64,000 bases of DNA from Coix lacryma-jobi var. lacryma-jobi (taxonomy: Eukaryota > Streptophyta > Magnoliopsida > Poales > Poaceae), in assembly GCA_009763385.1 (NCBI GenBank), contig CM019831.1, positions 88,261,845-88,325,844 of the forward strand. The letters are read 5' to 3'. Positions 35,401 through 48,200 of this stretch are shown one piece after another (position 1 is the first letter of the stretch; every line of letters starts with the position of its first letter). Made by a program: the position numbers and the translations under genes. The notes under the pieces were generated by a model that was not told the origin of the DNA, ran no database searches, and was given only the letters and a program-made list of their open reading frames with translations.

Positions 35401-38400
35401 TGTGACGGAACGACCCTAATCCCATGGCCCACGTGTCCCTGTCAACCTCTGACAGCCGAACCCATGTTCCATGTGATTAAGACCTGTTCGCCACTGGGCT
35501 ACATCAGTGCCCAATGTCCGCAGGATCATCTCACAATTCGGTTACAGCATTGCATACTTTTACAAATAACATCGGAATAATGAGCGGAAGACTTAAATAA
35601 CATTAGTTTTACAAAACAGGGTTCCAAATAGAATTTAAGGTGCAGTTATTACAAACCAAGTTCTGATAATAGAAATAGACATAGGCAACATAGTGGAGAA
35701 CAGCAAAGATACTTATAATCACCCAGCCCGAGGGTGTACAACTATTCTTCGGCCTCATCGGCCTCTTCCTGGACGATGGTCACGCAGCAGGGTGCAAGAC
35801 ACATCGGGGACTCTGTCATACCTGCAGCATGGGTAACAAACCCTGAGTACTGGGGTACTCAACAAGACTTACCCGACTAAAGAAAAAGGGAGAAGACTCA
35901 GGAATGAGAGGCTTAGGGTAGTCAAGGTAAGGCTTAAGCAAGATCAAGTATTTTGCAGAAAAGTATTTTTGTACACCTTATTTTATTTGGAAAGATTCAG
36001 TATTCCTCAATTTTTCATCATTCATGATTCATTTTACATTTCAAAACATTCCTAGTTGAGAACCACTCTCCGTTGACAGTCAGTGGACCAAGTCTCCATA
36101 ACCGAGGAGCAACGTTAATCCGGATAAATAATACTCAGCTGAGGATCCCTATCCACACTGCATATGTAGCACCCAAGCTTGCATATGCCAACTCGTCTAC
36201 CACGATTCCTCCAAGATTGGGCCCGGTCCTACGCCACCCGGAAGTACAATACACCACTCCTTTCCAGGTACGACGACCACGTGGGTACATGCTACTTCCG
36301 CCATCTCTCCACTCCCAGTGCGCGGTTGTCGGTCCAATAAAGGATTTCTCGGAGCCAGAGCTTTCTGAAGTATGTGAATAGTTACAAGTCTTGACCAGCA
36401 GGCCCCCATATGGATGGTCCCTAATTTTCCAGCCAGAACTATACCTTGGTTATATCTCACCGAAGCGTAATAGTCCTGTCAGTTTTTCAATCCTGTCCCG
36501 GTCGGTGTCAACTGTTGAGTCCCGGACTACAACATGACGGCACCGTACGCTCGGACAACCTCTCCTCGCTATTGACTAGGTACGGATCAGATACCTAGCC
36601 AACAGCCGGGGAGTAAGACCAAAATCCCATAAACATTCCTTAAGTGATCACACTTTTGAAATTGGCATTTTATTGCAAAGTCTAATTCAATAAGCATTGC
36701 TAAGCATTTTTCAAATACTTTTGAACAGCAGGTATCAGGTGTATCAGTGGTCAAGGTGGATAGTGCATCAATTAGGATAGCACACAACTCCTATAAACCT
36801 AATGCAATAATTTAACTCAAAAGCATTTAAGGAAATCATTTTATAAATTCAAGAAAGGGTTAAATGCACCGGGGCTTGCCTTGAAGAGCAAAGAGGGCAG
36901 GCTCGAAGGCGGCAGAGCAGTTGTCGGAGCTCGGGGTAGCCTCGGGGACAGGTTCGTCGGCGGCTGCCTCGATCTTGACTCCTTCTTCGGTGACTATACG
37001 AATGCAATGATGCATGCACATGAGTATGCTATCATGAACAATGCAAACAGGACATACAACATGAACCTTAATCACTTTCTCTATTTTCCTTAATTATTTA
37101 AAAAGGTCATTTTATGAAGTTGCTCCAAAAATTACCAAATTAATCACATAAGCTCATTATGGTGTAGATAGATGGAAAAACAAATTTCATAATTTTTGGA
37201 GGTCATTAAGGTGCTCAAATAATTCCAGACATTAATTAACAAAAGGCACTATTTAACAATTAAAGATAAATGCTCAAAAATCAACTTGTTCCAAAAGACT
37301 TCAAAATTTCATCAGAGACTAAACATGGCAAAGGAAGCTCACAAAAATTTATCTCATGATTTTTGGAGTTATAAATAATTTTCTAAAAATCCAAAACCAT
37401 CCATTTATTAATTAAAAGAGTGATTTTACATTTTTAAATTCTTGCAGAAAAGTCAGGTTTCATATTTTTATAAAATACTACACAGTGCAAGGAGCATACC
37501 ATAATTTTATCAGGATTTAAGGAACAACAGATTAATTCACACAAAAAAGAGAAAACAGAGCACTATTCACAACTCTTAGAAAAAGAAAAGAGCACTGTGC
37601 TCCTTCTATGCAGGGCTCGGCGAATCGCGCGGGGCTCGGGCGAATCGCGCGGGGCTCGGGCGAAACGGGCTCGGTCGAGACGGAAGCGACTGCTTCGTCC
37701 GAGGCCTGGCCCGGAGGCTCGGGCGAGGCGGAGAGCATGCGCTCGCCGAGGCTTGGCTCGGGCGAAGCGGACTCGGGCGAGACGGAAGGCTCGGGCGAGA
37801 CGGAAAAGCAAGCGTCCGTCCGAGGCCTGACTGGGAGGCTCGGGCGAAACGGAGTGGAAGCAGAGACCGGAGGCTTCGGGTGCTTACCACGGGTCGGAGG
37901 CAGGGCTCGAGGGTGTGGCTCGACACGTGCTCGAGGGTGAGGCTCGAGGAAGGAGGCTCGACACGTTCTCGAGGGTGAGGCTCGAGGCTGAGGCTCGCCA
38001 CGTGCTCGAGGGTGAGGCTCGAGGAAGGAGATGGCCGCGGCGGCACTCCGGCGATCCGGCGATCCTGCGCAACACACGAGACCGCAAGGGCCTGGTTAGA
38101 GTCGCGCGGAGCCAAGGAAGCTGACACAGGGGTCAGGGGAAGATGATCGTGGCCGGAGAGGGAGTATTTGACGAACCCGAGTTCACCGGTGTTCCGTCGG
38201 AGTTTGGGAAGATGGGGTTACGCCGGGCGATTGGAGGCGGGGGAGGTGAAATTGAGGGGTGGAAAAGCTTCACGAGCTCAAGGCGGAGCTTTCGGGCTAG
38301 GTGGTTGAGCGGCGGAGGGTCTGGAGTGGGCTGGCCACGGCGGCGGGGTCGAGTTTGGAGCTCCGGCTCCGGCGGGCCTTTTATAGCCGCGGCCAGGGGG

Positions 38401-39515
38401 GCGGTAGAGAGCAAGGGGTGGTGTGGATGAGCTCGGACGAGGCGTGCGCACTCGATTGCGAGCCGGCGGGAAGGACGGCGTGCGCGCAGGGCCTGGGCGA
38501 AGGTTCGCCGGTGACGGCCACGCGGCGGCGACGCCCTGGGCACTGTAGGGGACGGGGCGGAGGTCAACTGGCGCGCGTGCGGGGGCGGCATGATGGCGCG
38601 GGCGCAGGCGACAAGTCGGGGGCGCGCGTGCAGCTGCCAGGCGTGCGGCGTGCGCAGCGCCGGCGCGCGGCCATGGCCGGGCCCCCCCCTCTACGGTGAG
38701 GAAGATGAACAGGGCTATGCCCTAGGGTTTGACTTTCTGTATATCGCAAATTACTCCCAAAACTTGAACTGAGCAGCAAAAACTCAAAACACCAAAGTTG
38801 TTCAGAAAAAAAAGATCTACAACTTTGTCAAAAAGAATATTTTCAAATTCCAAACAGTTTTTGAATTAAATATGAAATCAGAAAAGGGGACACTTTTAGG
38901 ATTTGAATAATTTCAAAATTACTTTTGATTTTACATTGAAAGTTGGAAATCTACAAATATGAAAGTTGTTCCTTTTATCAAAACCTATAACTTTGCTAAT
39001 ATACACTTTTTCTGAAACTCAATAGTTTTTAAATAAATTTTGAAAACTGAAAAGGGGACAAAAACTGGAATTTGAATGAATTTGGATTTACTTCAAACTT
39101 TGTACAGAAACTTGAAAATTTGTAAATACCAAAGTTGTTTCTCTTGGCCAGATCTACAACTTTGCTTTTTGGACCAACCTCAAATTTTGAATAATTTTTG
39201 AATTACAAAGAGAGGGATAAAATCCAGGGTTTGGAAATCAGGGTTTTGCAAAGGGATTTGAAATCTGATTTTGGTTTTTGAACTTTGGCCAACACAACAA
39301 AACTTCAAGACATCCAACTGAACAAGAATTACACAAAGCTAGGCACAGAGGTGAAATTACCATTTTTGCCCTTATAGGAAGGTTAGGGCTTTTAGGGTTT
39401 TGAAAAGAGATTGCTACACAAGTACTAGGCAAACATAAATGCAAGGCAAGAATGATTAATGACTAATGATGATGACATGTCAGGTTAATTACAGTTAAAC
39501 ACCAGAGGTGTTACA
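35401..39515 (-). mobile_element. Solo giant Gypsy LTR (4,115 bp), TSD ACTTG
   Basis: In + coordinates it starts TGTGACGGAACGACC and ends CAGAGGTGTTACA, flanked by ACTTG at 35396-35400 and 39516-39520. Removing it restores the Copia LTR exactly as in the 5' copy (ATGNACTTGGTACAC). There is no second LTR or internal region, so it is a solo LTR. Its ends correspond, in inverted orientation, to those of the 7700-12340 LTR. The GC-rich centre (about 37600-38720) contains short repeats of CTCGGGCGA and CTCGAGGGTGAGGCTCGAGG and gives open frames on both strands. The hairpin motif lies at 35843-35861. Confidence 0.88.
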
Positions 39516-39627
39516 ACTTGGTACACTTCCTTGAGCTCCAACCTTACTGTTTTGGCCGGCGATGGGGGTATATATAGAGCCCCAAGCAAATAAAGTCATT
39601 GGGCACCAAAGATGGTCTTCACTGCGC

Positions 39628-39901
39628 AGCATCGGACGCTGGAGTCATGACCATCGGACGCGTCCGATGCTCCTTTAACGGCTAGATGCCAGCCTGGCAC
39701 TGTGTCACAACGGGTACTCAGCGTCCGATGCCTGATCACCGGACGCGTCCGATGCTGCCAGAGCCTCTCTGGAACCTTTCTGCATAGGCATCAGACGCAG
39801 GGTCTCAGCGTCCGATGCTCCTGCTGGCGCTGACATGAGCTAGGGTTTGCCAACGGTGCGTCCGATGCCTGGGAAGGCAGCGTCCGATGCAGCGTCCGAT
39901 G
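39628..39901. promoter_or_regulatory. Cluster of GCGTCCGATG motifs in the Copia LTR
   Basis: GCGTCCGATG occurs in direct orientation starting at 39660, 39721, 39745, 39808, 39858, 39880 and 39892, and inverted at 39630 and 39652. The copies at 39652-39669 form a perfect 18-bp palindrome, CATCGGACGCGTCCGATG. The same cluster is present in the 5' LTR (about 58258-58545), with some copies mutated. A TATATATAG word lies shortly before (about 39571). In - strand transcription sense the cluster is upstream of that point only in inverted order, so a role as enhancer or repeat is inference. Confidence 0.6.
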
Positions 39902-40176
39902 TCCCTTTCTCTTTGTTTCTTCGCGTTTTTCTTGCGCCGTCTTGGTTCCATTCTTGTGCCTTGGACTTTGCTTGATCTTGAGAGTCTTCTATTGAGCTTC
40001 AATGTCTTGCTTGAGGTGGTGATCATCGGATCACCACATCGCCTTAGTCCAAGTCACATTTGCATCCTATTGGACTACAAAACAAACACTTGCAAACACA
40101 TTAGTCTAATTTGGTTATGTTGTTCATCAAACACCAAAATCCAAAGTTAAATGGGCCGAGGTCCATTTTCCTTACA

Positions 40177-41560
40177 ATCTCCCCCTTTTTTGGTGATTGA
40201 TGACAACACAACCAAAGCAAGCAAATAAAAGATACAAAAGTTAAAATGCAATCTACTTGCTAGGATGCAATTCAAAGGCAAGATCATATGATGCTAAAAG
40301 ATACCAAATTGAAGCAACAAATATTTAAGACATATCTTGCCCTTGCCCTTGCCATAGAGTCCCTTTGTGGCATTACGGATTTAAGTATCCCCCTATCTCC
40401 ATAATCTACTTCCTCCCTTTCTTAGACCATCCCAAAGATATAATCAAAGAAAATTTGAAATTTTGGTTTTGGTTATTTTATTTGTTTTGGGCTTGCTTTG
40501 GTCCCTCAATTTCTCCCCCTTTGGAATCAAACACCGAAAAGGAAGACATTAGTAGCACAAGGGAGGGTCAAATTTTGTGATCCTTTTGGAGTGGAATTGA
40601 TCACAAGACTTGACTCTCACATTATATAAACTAAACTCCCCCTAAGTGTATGCATACATATGGTGTATGGCAAAGGATATGCATAATTGGCAAACTAATG
40701 CACAAAGGAGTTTAATCTATATAGTGTATGGAGAAAGCATATAAGAGAATTAAATTGAGATCAACATAATGATATCGGTTAGGCATACAACATGTAGATA
40801 CCAATTAGATTAACGCCGCACCCAATGCTTGTCTCTGGGACTCCATTTTCCTTGCAATGAGACTACTATACACATGATAAACTTGAAAGTAATGTTAGTC
40901 TCAAAGCTTCCAAATTGTAGAGTCAACTCCCCCTCAAAGTGTGCATACAAGTTTGAAGTACTTGTAGGAGACATGCACATTGACTTGTAAGGTCATACTA
41001 CCATTTTGCAAGTTGACATCACTAGAAATGTGACACCAATTGAAGATGGTAATCGGGATAGTTTATCTACTATTTGGACTTTGGCACATATAAGATAAAT
41101 ACAAGGTAAAAGAAGCTATGTGCCGTGCTATAAGCCTAGTGTATGCATGACAAAGGATTTAAATATGCAAATGCGAACCTAGGCAATAGAGGGAACTAGA
41201 TGCTATAAGAGATTGCAAGAATTTAAATCTAGTTACCTAACATGGGAAGGGGAACTTGGGTCCATAGTAGCCACTAACTTACTTGGCAATGACATGATCC
41301 AATGTGATGCATCCCATGATATGCACCCAACCTTTGCCAAGTCTCCAAATTCCCCGTGAGCCAATTTGGCTACTCACTTCCCTTTCGGGATCCAAACCTT
41401 TTTGGTGCTCTTCATGGTTGATATAATGTCCTTAGGCACCCAAATGTGTTTGGCCCCATTGTTGACTTGCTTGTTTACCTTGATGGCCACCACCTTGTCA
41501 TTCTTCTTCTTCTTCTTCAAAAGGTAAGATGTGGAGGCCTTGTTGTTCACCTTGTTGGTG
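40177..41560 (-). mobile_element. Internal 3' region of the Copia element, no pol
   Basis: The end of gag lies at 41560-41374 on the - strand: KVNNKASTSYLLKKKKK, then KHIWVPKDIISTMKSTKKVW, closing with IPKGK. From there to the polypurine tract at 40195 there are only short frames. Protease, integrase, RT and RNase H are missing, so the element is gag-only and non-autonomous. TAGGT at 41561-41565 is the duplication made by the next insertion. Confidence 0.7.
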
Positions 41561-41565
41561 TAGGT

Positions 41566-41775
41566 TGTAACAGAACCGTCCAATTTATAAGAGCACAAGT
41601 TTGAAAACCTCTGCCGGAGCTAAAGCAAATTAGCACACTTTGTTTTAAATTAGGTTTTGACAAACTTGCCTACAAGCTAAAGTTTTTTTAGATAAAATAG
41701 GCTTTGCAAAATCAAAACTTTGTTTTAAAACCATGCACATGACAGTATTATGCTTAACCTTGCTCTGATGCCAGC
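41566..41775 (-). mobile_element. Third-LTR stump (75 bp) plus second primer-binding region
   Basis: The stretch 41566-41640 repeats the LTR terminus TGTAACAGAACCGTCCAATT, ending at TTAGCACACTT. At 41641-41648 the sequence jumps to AAATTAGGTTTTGACAAAC, which in the other copy (50112 onward) is internal sequence just after the primer-binding site. On the - strand, TGGCATCAGAGC lies directly beside LTR-A; canonical initiator-Met primer sites read TGGTATCAGAGC. A primer-binding site on the outer side of a 3' LTR is not expected in a simple element. Confidence 0.8.
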
Positions 41776-44700
41776 TGTAACAGAACCGTCCAATTTATAA
41801 GAGCATAAGTGCGAAAACCTCTGCCGGAGGAGCTGAATTAGCACACTTGAGCCCATATAAACCCGGTAGTCCGTGAAATCCTGAGGGATTTCAAACTTTT
41901 TCAACATCCCAGCCAAGATCGCATGGTCAAGCAAATACAGATCATGTCCACGGAGCTTTGCAGCAGAAATAATATTACAATAGAGTTTCCAAATGAAGAT
42001 ACAAGTTGGGTTCCACTTAATTTAGAAGAACAACATAGCTTTGAAATGAATACCATAACATAAGTTGAAATACTTTGCTAGCTCGAGTGACATCCTCCAA
42101 CAACAGCATAAGAGAAGAAGTATGGAACTGCCGAGCCCACCGACACTGGCCATCACCTCTCGGCAGGCCTAACCTTCACCTGCAACAAGGTGGGATAAAC
42201 CCTGAGTACTCGAATGTACTCAGCTAGACTTACCCGTCATAAACCAGAAATAAAATGACACCAAGGAGTATGCAAGGCTGATATAAGAGTGGAGCTGGCA
42301 ATGACCACAGTTTTGCATAAAAGCATAAGTAATAAAGTAGCATTATCTTTTACTTACTAGCTGCAGGTTTTAGATAAATAATTAACCTACTCAACTAGAT
42401 TAGCACCTGTTCTAAAAACAGTCATGGTAGTGATTTGATCGATCACCACAATATAACAAACAGACCAATTAACAATTGCCAACAGTGCCACGATAACTGT
42501 CATGTGTTCCACAATTTCAGTATCAAGGTCGATCGGAGTTCAAGTCAAGGGCTCACTATCCAGGAGCGATGGCGATTATAATCGATTCCTAACCAGCTGG
42601 TGATTTTATTCCCCACACAAACCACACTCACCGGCCAAAGTGAGCTACAGATAACCACAACACTGTTCTAGGAAGCCGCGGACTCGACTGCCACCAACAT
42701 ACCAGGAGGCAAGCCCGACTACCAAGGAGTTGGACTTAACCACCATCTCCCGGGTCTTACTATTCGCGCCCCCGCATTCCAATACCCCCTTCGTGGCTTC
42801 GGCAGATGCGTGGGGTTTGAGAGCCGGCCTGGAACAATGAGCGGCTTCGCGGTCGGAACGAGTTATCCTTCCAGTTAAATGTGGGGCATGCGTTCAACAT
42901 GACAAGAAGGCCATCTTAACAAGATACTGTTTTACAATACAACACGGCTAGAAATACTGTAGCACAATGCTATAGGAATCTGCTGATCTCCATTTTCCAC
43001 AACACTCAGTTATCTCACTTACTGGCAATATCCTGTTAATGGTCAAGTAACCACCTATTACTTGCGAGTAACATGAAGGTTGCCCGACTTCTACCGGTCT
43101 AAGCATGGCTAAGCATATAAGTTGAGCCTAGACCTAGCAGGGTAACAAGGGTGTATATCTCAAGTAATCAAGGTAAGGATAAGTAATGAAACAACGGTTT
43201 CACACAACTCCTATAACTTAATGCAACAATCATTATATTAACTCAATTGCATTTATAAAAGAGTGGGTGGGAGACTTAGAATGCTCCGGGGCTTGCCTGG
43301 GAACCAACACTAGGTTAGTGTTAAGTGACACTTGCTTGGCAAGCATCTCCACTTCTGGCACTTGTTTAGCTTGCATCTTCGGGACCATCCACCAAACACC
43401 ATCTTCGGGTTTAGCTTCACCATCCCGTCCTTCACGGCATATCTACCGCACCTAAATGAGATGCACAATGCAAGCGTATGAATGCAAGGCAAACACCCAT
43501 GAAACAAACACAAGGATTACTAACTATTTCACGTAAGCAATCAGAATAACTCGAACAGGAGAAGACACAACTTTAAATATTAACTTAACACACACATAGC
43601 ATACTTACTTCAGTAGGTTTAGGTTATATTAATGTGTTACACAAGGTTCATTATGCATGTAGACACATTAACTAGAACAATCAACTAGTTAACATGGTAA
43701 AACTAGACATACACACAAGTCATTTTGGAAACTATACATGCAGCCATTTCAGTAAAACTAGACATACACACAATAGTTAAGTAAGTAAATCACAACTAGA
43801 GCTACACAACTCTAAATGACACACAACAAGACATTTTGGAAAGCTTATGAAATTTCCTACAAATCATCTTTAAAAATCTCAGCATGATTCGCTAGTTAAC
43901 ATGGTGAAACAACTGCATTCACATAATCTGATCTAGGCATAAACAGAGAGCAACCATTTCTGAAACTGAACTTAGAACAGCCATAACTCATAATCTATTT
44001 GACCACAAATCATGAAACTTTAACACAAGCTAGATATGTAAGTTATCTACGACTTTTCTATAGACAAGTTTCACAGAAAACACCATTTACAAGGGGCAAC
44101 TATTTAAGCCCTATAAATTGTCTAGAACATCCCGAAATGAACTATAGAGAGAAGATAAATCTAAAACTCTATGCTTTGCATAAACCATGGCCACAATAAA
44201 ATTTCCCAAGATACAACAATACCATAGAAAGGCAGTGGAACCACCAATTCTATTTTTACATGCAAATATTTACTACAAATCATTTTAATCTATTTAACGA
44301 GCTGAAAGCAAGATAAATTCATAACTAATTCATACATGCACCAATAAATGGCAAGTTTCCGGAAACTTTCGGTCAAACTCCAAAATTGCGAACAATGCTC
44401 AAACGGACCCCGATTTCGATGAAACCAATTTTGTTGTCGCCGTCTTAACGAGTACTCCGACTTTTGTTAAGGGCACTTGGTCAAATTTCCAATGGTTTGC
44501 CGGTAACGGTCGTCGACGGCAGCTTCGCGGTGACCGAAATTCTAATTTCGTAGTACAGACTTAACCAATTTCCGGAACCTGAAATCTGCGCTGTACTTCA
44601 TCTTGAGAGCTCATTTTCACTATTTTCGGCACTGATCCAGGTCTTGGTCATAAAACGAAATTTGTTCCTCTCGATCTGTTCTACAACTTTTGTTTAAGAC

Positions 44701-45240
44701 GCACTGACATGCGAACATTTGAAAATACCGTTCAACGCCGGTCAAAGCAGTCACCCGATAGGGTCTGAATTAGGGTTTCTCGTCGGTCGGGGCACTTTCT
44801 GGCCATCTGCTCAACACGGAACTTTCATAACTTTTGATCGTGAGTCCATATATAGTTGACTGAGCATACTTGCAACAATTGGTTGAACTCAAATGATTTT
44901 CTTCAGTTAATAAGCCATTATAGGCAAAGCTGTTACTCGTCATTTCATGTGACTTTTTGATTCTAAACTTCACGAAACTTTTTCGCCAGTCATGATAGAC
45001 ATGAACTGAGGTGGGGCACATGAAAAATCCTGGTTTAGTATGAATCCTTAATATTCATAAATTAGCCATCATTATTAACTGGCTCTGTTAATTATTTCCC
45101 GAATAATTCAAACTGGAGTTCCATCTCTGAAATTGATCCTAAAACTTCTGTCACCACTGACCACACTTGAATTATTTATTCATCGTCACTTGATATACCA
45201 TATCTGTGCTCAACTGATGGCGAACACCTGGGGTGTTACA
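41776..45240 (-). mobile_element. LTR-A (3,465 bp), shortened by two deletions
   Basis: It matches LTR-B nearly base for base over 41776-43687 (to 50237-52148), 43730-44350 and 44351-45240. Compared with LTR-B it lacks about 930 bp (52150-53080), with 42 bp of filler in their place (43688-43729), and about 754 bp (53701-54454), joined at AAAT. The hairpin motif is at 42202-42223. The polypurine tract on the - strand (AAGGGGGGAGGAC) abuts it at 45241-45253. Confidence 0.85.
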
Positions 45241-48200
45241 GTCCTCCCCCCTTAAAAGAATCTCGTCCCAAGATTCCGGACGAAAGACTTTTCCAAGGGA
45301 AGAGGAGCATAGCACTTGTCCTTAATCACAGACCATCAACAACTCAACATGCTGACTTCTCGACCGAACAGGAACTGTAGGAACAGAACAACATTCTGAT
45401 CTTTCATGTCACTTTCCAATCACTAGCTTTTGTCGGAAGAATTTTCTTCGCTAATTTCCATTGAACATTGAGGTGCACTCAAGACATCAATGTAAGGTTG
45501 ACGAGAAAAACCAAAATTGTATTGTTACTTTGGGAGGAATCCAAGATAATATTTCTGCAAAAATTGAATCTTCGTCCGATTGAGACTATAGAAAATATAC
45601 ATCCCTTGAGATGGTCAGGACTTACTGACTACAACCACTGTCTATACTACTGCGAATGTCTGACTAATCAGATAGCAATCGAGGGAAAGCTACATAAGGT
45701 TCTATGTGCGCAATTCTCTTTCTCTGATAACGACACTGTATTATCTGAATCTGACAAGAGAGCGATGAATCTAATAGCTGACTTTACCAATTCCACGTTC
45801 TCACTGATCCTTTTCTTTATAAAAATTCTTATCTCTTCAACAACGATAGTCACCAAGGTTGAATTTGATGCAACCTCTTGAGTAAAAATACCAAGTTATT
45901 GAATCTCTGTACTACTAAGCAGATCAACATCATTCTTCTTCATGGTGCAGTTGCAACTCAGCGGAACTGACTTGTTGAATTAACTTGGTCATAGAGCAAT
46001 CTTTCTCAAATTCCCTCAACAAAATAGGAACATAATCTGAAATCTGTTATTTGACACATCAATTTGTCACCAATCTGCACTTCTAAGAGTTGATTTTTGC
46101 TAGAACACCTTAACTGCTCAAGAATAAGGGATTGATTCTGAATGTCCTTTCTGGCTTTATCCAAAATAATCTAGAATAACCTTTTCATAGTACCAAAATG
46201 TATCGTTAGTCTGTCCTTATCCGAAGTATCATTCTGACTGAGTTACTAGACTGATGTACTATCTTGAATTACCATTGGGATTTCTTTTTGATAGAGTTGG
46301 CTTGAACATGTCAGAGACTTGAATGTGCGAGTGCCACAAACAAAAACAGTCGGTTTACAGACTTCAGGCATAACATTGTTCGGTGAGACATAGCCTTCAT
46401 AGCTACCAAAGAGTCATTTCTGAACTGGGGATTGGCTTTTTAACGGCACAAACTAATCAGTTGTCTCTCCACACCAAAAAGCTCTAAGGTTTCAGCTTTT
46501 ACTGCAAGCACTGTCGGATATCAATGCACATAGTTACCACCAAAATCAGCAAAGAATCAGAAACATCTGGGAGGATTGAGATGACTATGAGATCATCATG
46601 CAGATATATGTATTAAGTTCTGACAGAAAACTTCTGGACCTTAGGTATCTGGTTCACTAACACACCATTTCTGTTACTCATCCTTCAACTGATACTTGCC
46701 CACTTAAGAATTATGTGCCACTTTGCTTCATTATGACCATATATGTTGCTCAATTTTTTGTTGTTGATCAAACAGAGTCCTTTGTCTACCACCTCTTATA
46801 GTCCGTTACTGTTTTCATCACTGACTGATTCTTGAAAAGGTCATCCTCTTTGCCACTTTCAGAAAGAAACATTGCCACATCTGAGCCGACAAAAGGATTT
46901 TTCTGAAGGAATATAGGAGATAATCAAGGAGAAAGCTTCATGAAGATAACATATTGGCATAGTCCCATAATAGATCTTGATTATAACCCACGGTACCAGC
47001 GCGTGCTGAGTAGCACAAACTTGTGTCGGCCACCACAAGAGGCTCTCGGTTTCGTCAAGGCATCATTAGTTCTTAACCAAGACACCATTATCGAATCCGC
47101 AACCAGTGAGAAATCGCACATGACGCAGGTAAATCTCGCATGGATAGACATCACATGCCAGGCATAAGCTAGCAAAACAAGGATGATCACAAGGTTTGGA
47201 AATCAACAAGGAGGTGATTTCAAGGACAGAACATGGCACAAGACAATAAGGATTCGTCTAGTGCACATTAAGGTCATGACAAGATGAAAGATTCCATGAA
47301 CATGAATTGGCCAAGCAGCAACAAAAGGGCAACCGAGGGGATACACGGGTTTGGGCATGATCTCTACCACGGGGCAAGACAAACTAGGGTTAAAAGCTGA
47401 GGTTAGGAGGAACTAAACTTGGCTGGTCAAACAAACAAGGACCTTCACAACAAGGGGTACCAAACATCCAAGGCTTAGGCAACACCCTAGGGCCAAACTT
47501 GGATCTACAGGTTGGTTAGAGGCATGGCTACACAACTAGCATGGGCATACCATGGTTTGGATCTAGGATTTGGAGAGGTTAATCTTAGGCTAGCTGGTCC
47601 AACAAAAGGCATGGATAGGCCTAGGTTCAGGTCTTTTAAGCAACAGTGCTTTACTGGAGGCATCTCGGAAGGTTGAGAGGGTTGGGGCACTAGCCTAACC
47701 GGAGGCTGAACAAACCACTCATGCACTCACCGAGGACAAAGGGTTTGACTAACCAATGCACCACTTAGATAACAACACATCTACACACAGCCTTAACAAA
47801 CATTTGAAACACACAAACAATCAGCTTAAGCAATCAACACTAATCACTAAGCTCATACTAGACAAGCATCTATCAAAAGCACACAAGCGAACATAGACAT
47901 GCAAAACATGGTGAATAGATGTTGTCATTATTTTATTTCCTATTTACTAGATTGGAGTATAACTCTGTATCTAGAAGCAAACGTACCAAGCAAACTAGGG
48001 CATACTTGTTTTGTTAACTATAAGCAGTTTACAATTTTAAGTTACAACTCACTTACTTAGCACATGAAGCTAACAACAAGCAATGAACTCATGCATAGTC
48101 TACATTCCAAGAAGGAATAACAGACACTAGGTAACAACAACTAACAAGCAACATGCAACAACTTGATTTTAGGGTACAATCAAGCATAAACAACAGTTTA

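Larger units (their letters stand above)
34591..40176 (-). mobile_element. 3' LTR of the nested Copia element (itself interrupted)
   Basis: In + coordinates it begins TGAAAGTACTGTGACGCC at 34591 and ends TTTTCCTTACA at 40176. It matches the 5' LTR at 57339-58814 throughout, except that 35401-39515 is inserted. The host-side duplication ACAAC lies at 34586-34590. Directly inside, 40177-40195 reads ATCTCCCCCTTTTTTGG, which on the - strand is the polypurine tract expected before a 3' LTR. Confidence 0.88.

Noticed and set aside
37532..38699. Pro/Arg-rich proteins on both strands
   Set aside because: They come from short CTCGGGCGA and CTCGAGG repeats inside a solo LTR.
43267..43455. 62-codon frame duplicated at 51728-51916
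   Set aside because: The duplication reflects the two LTRs of the LARD-type element, not a gene family.
45468..45881. 137-codon + strand open frame in the LARD interior
   Set aside because: It is opposite to the element's direction and has no recognisable motif.
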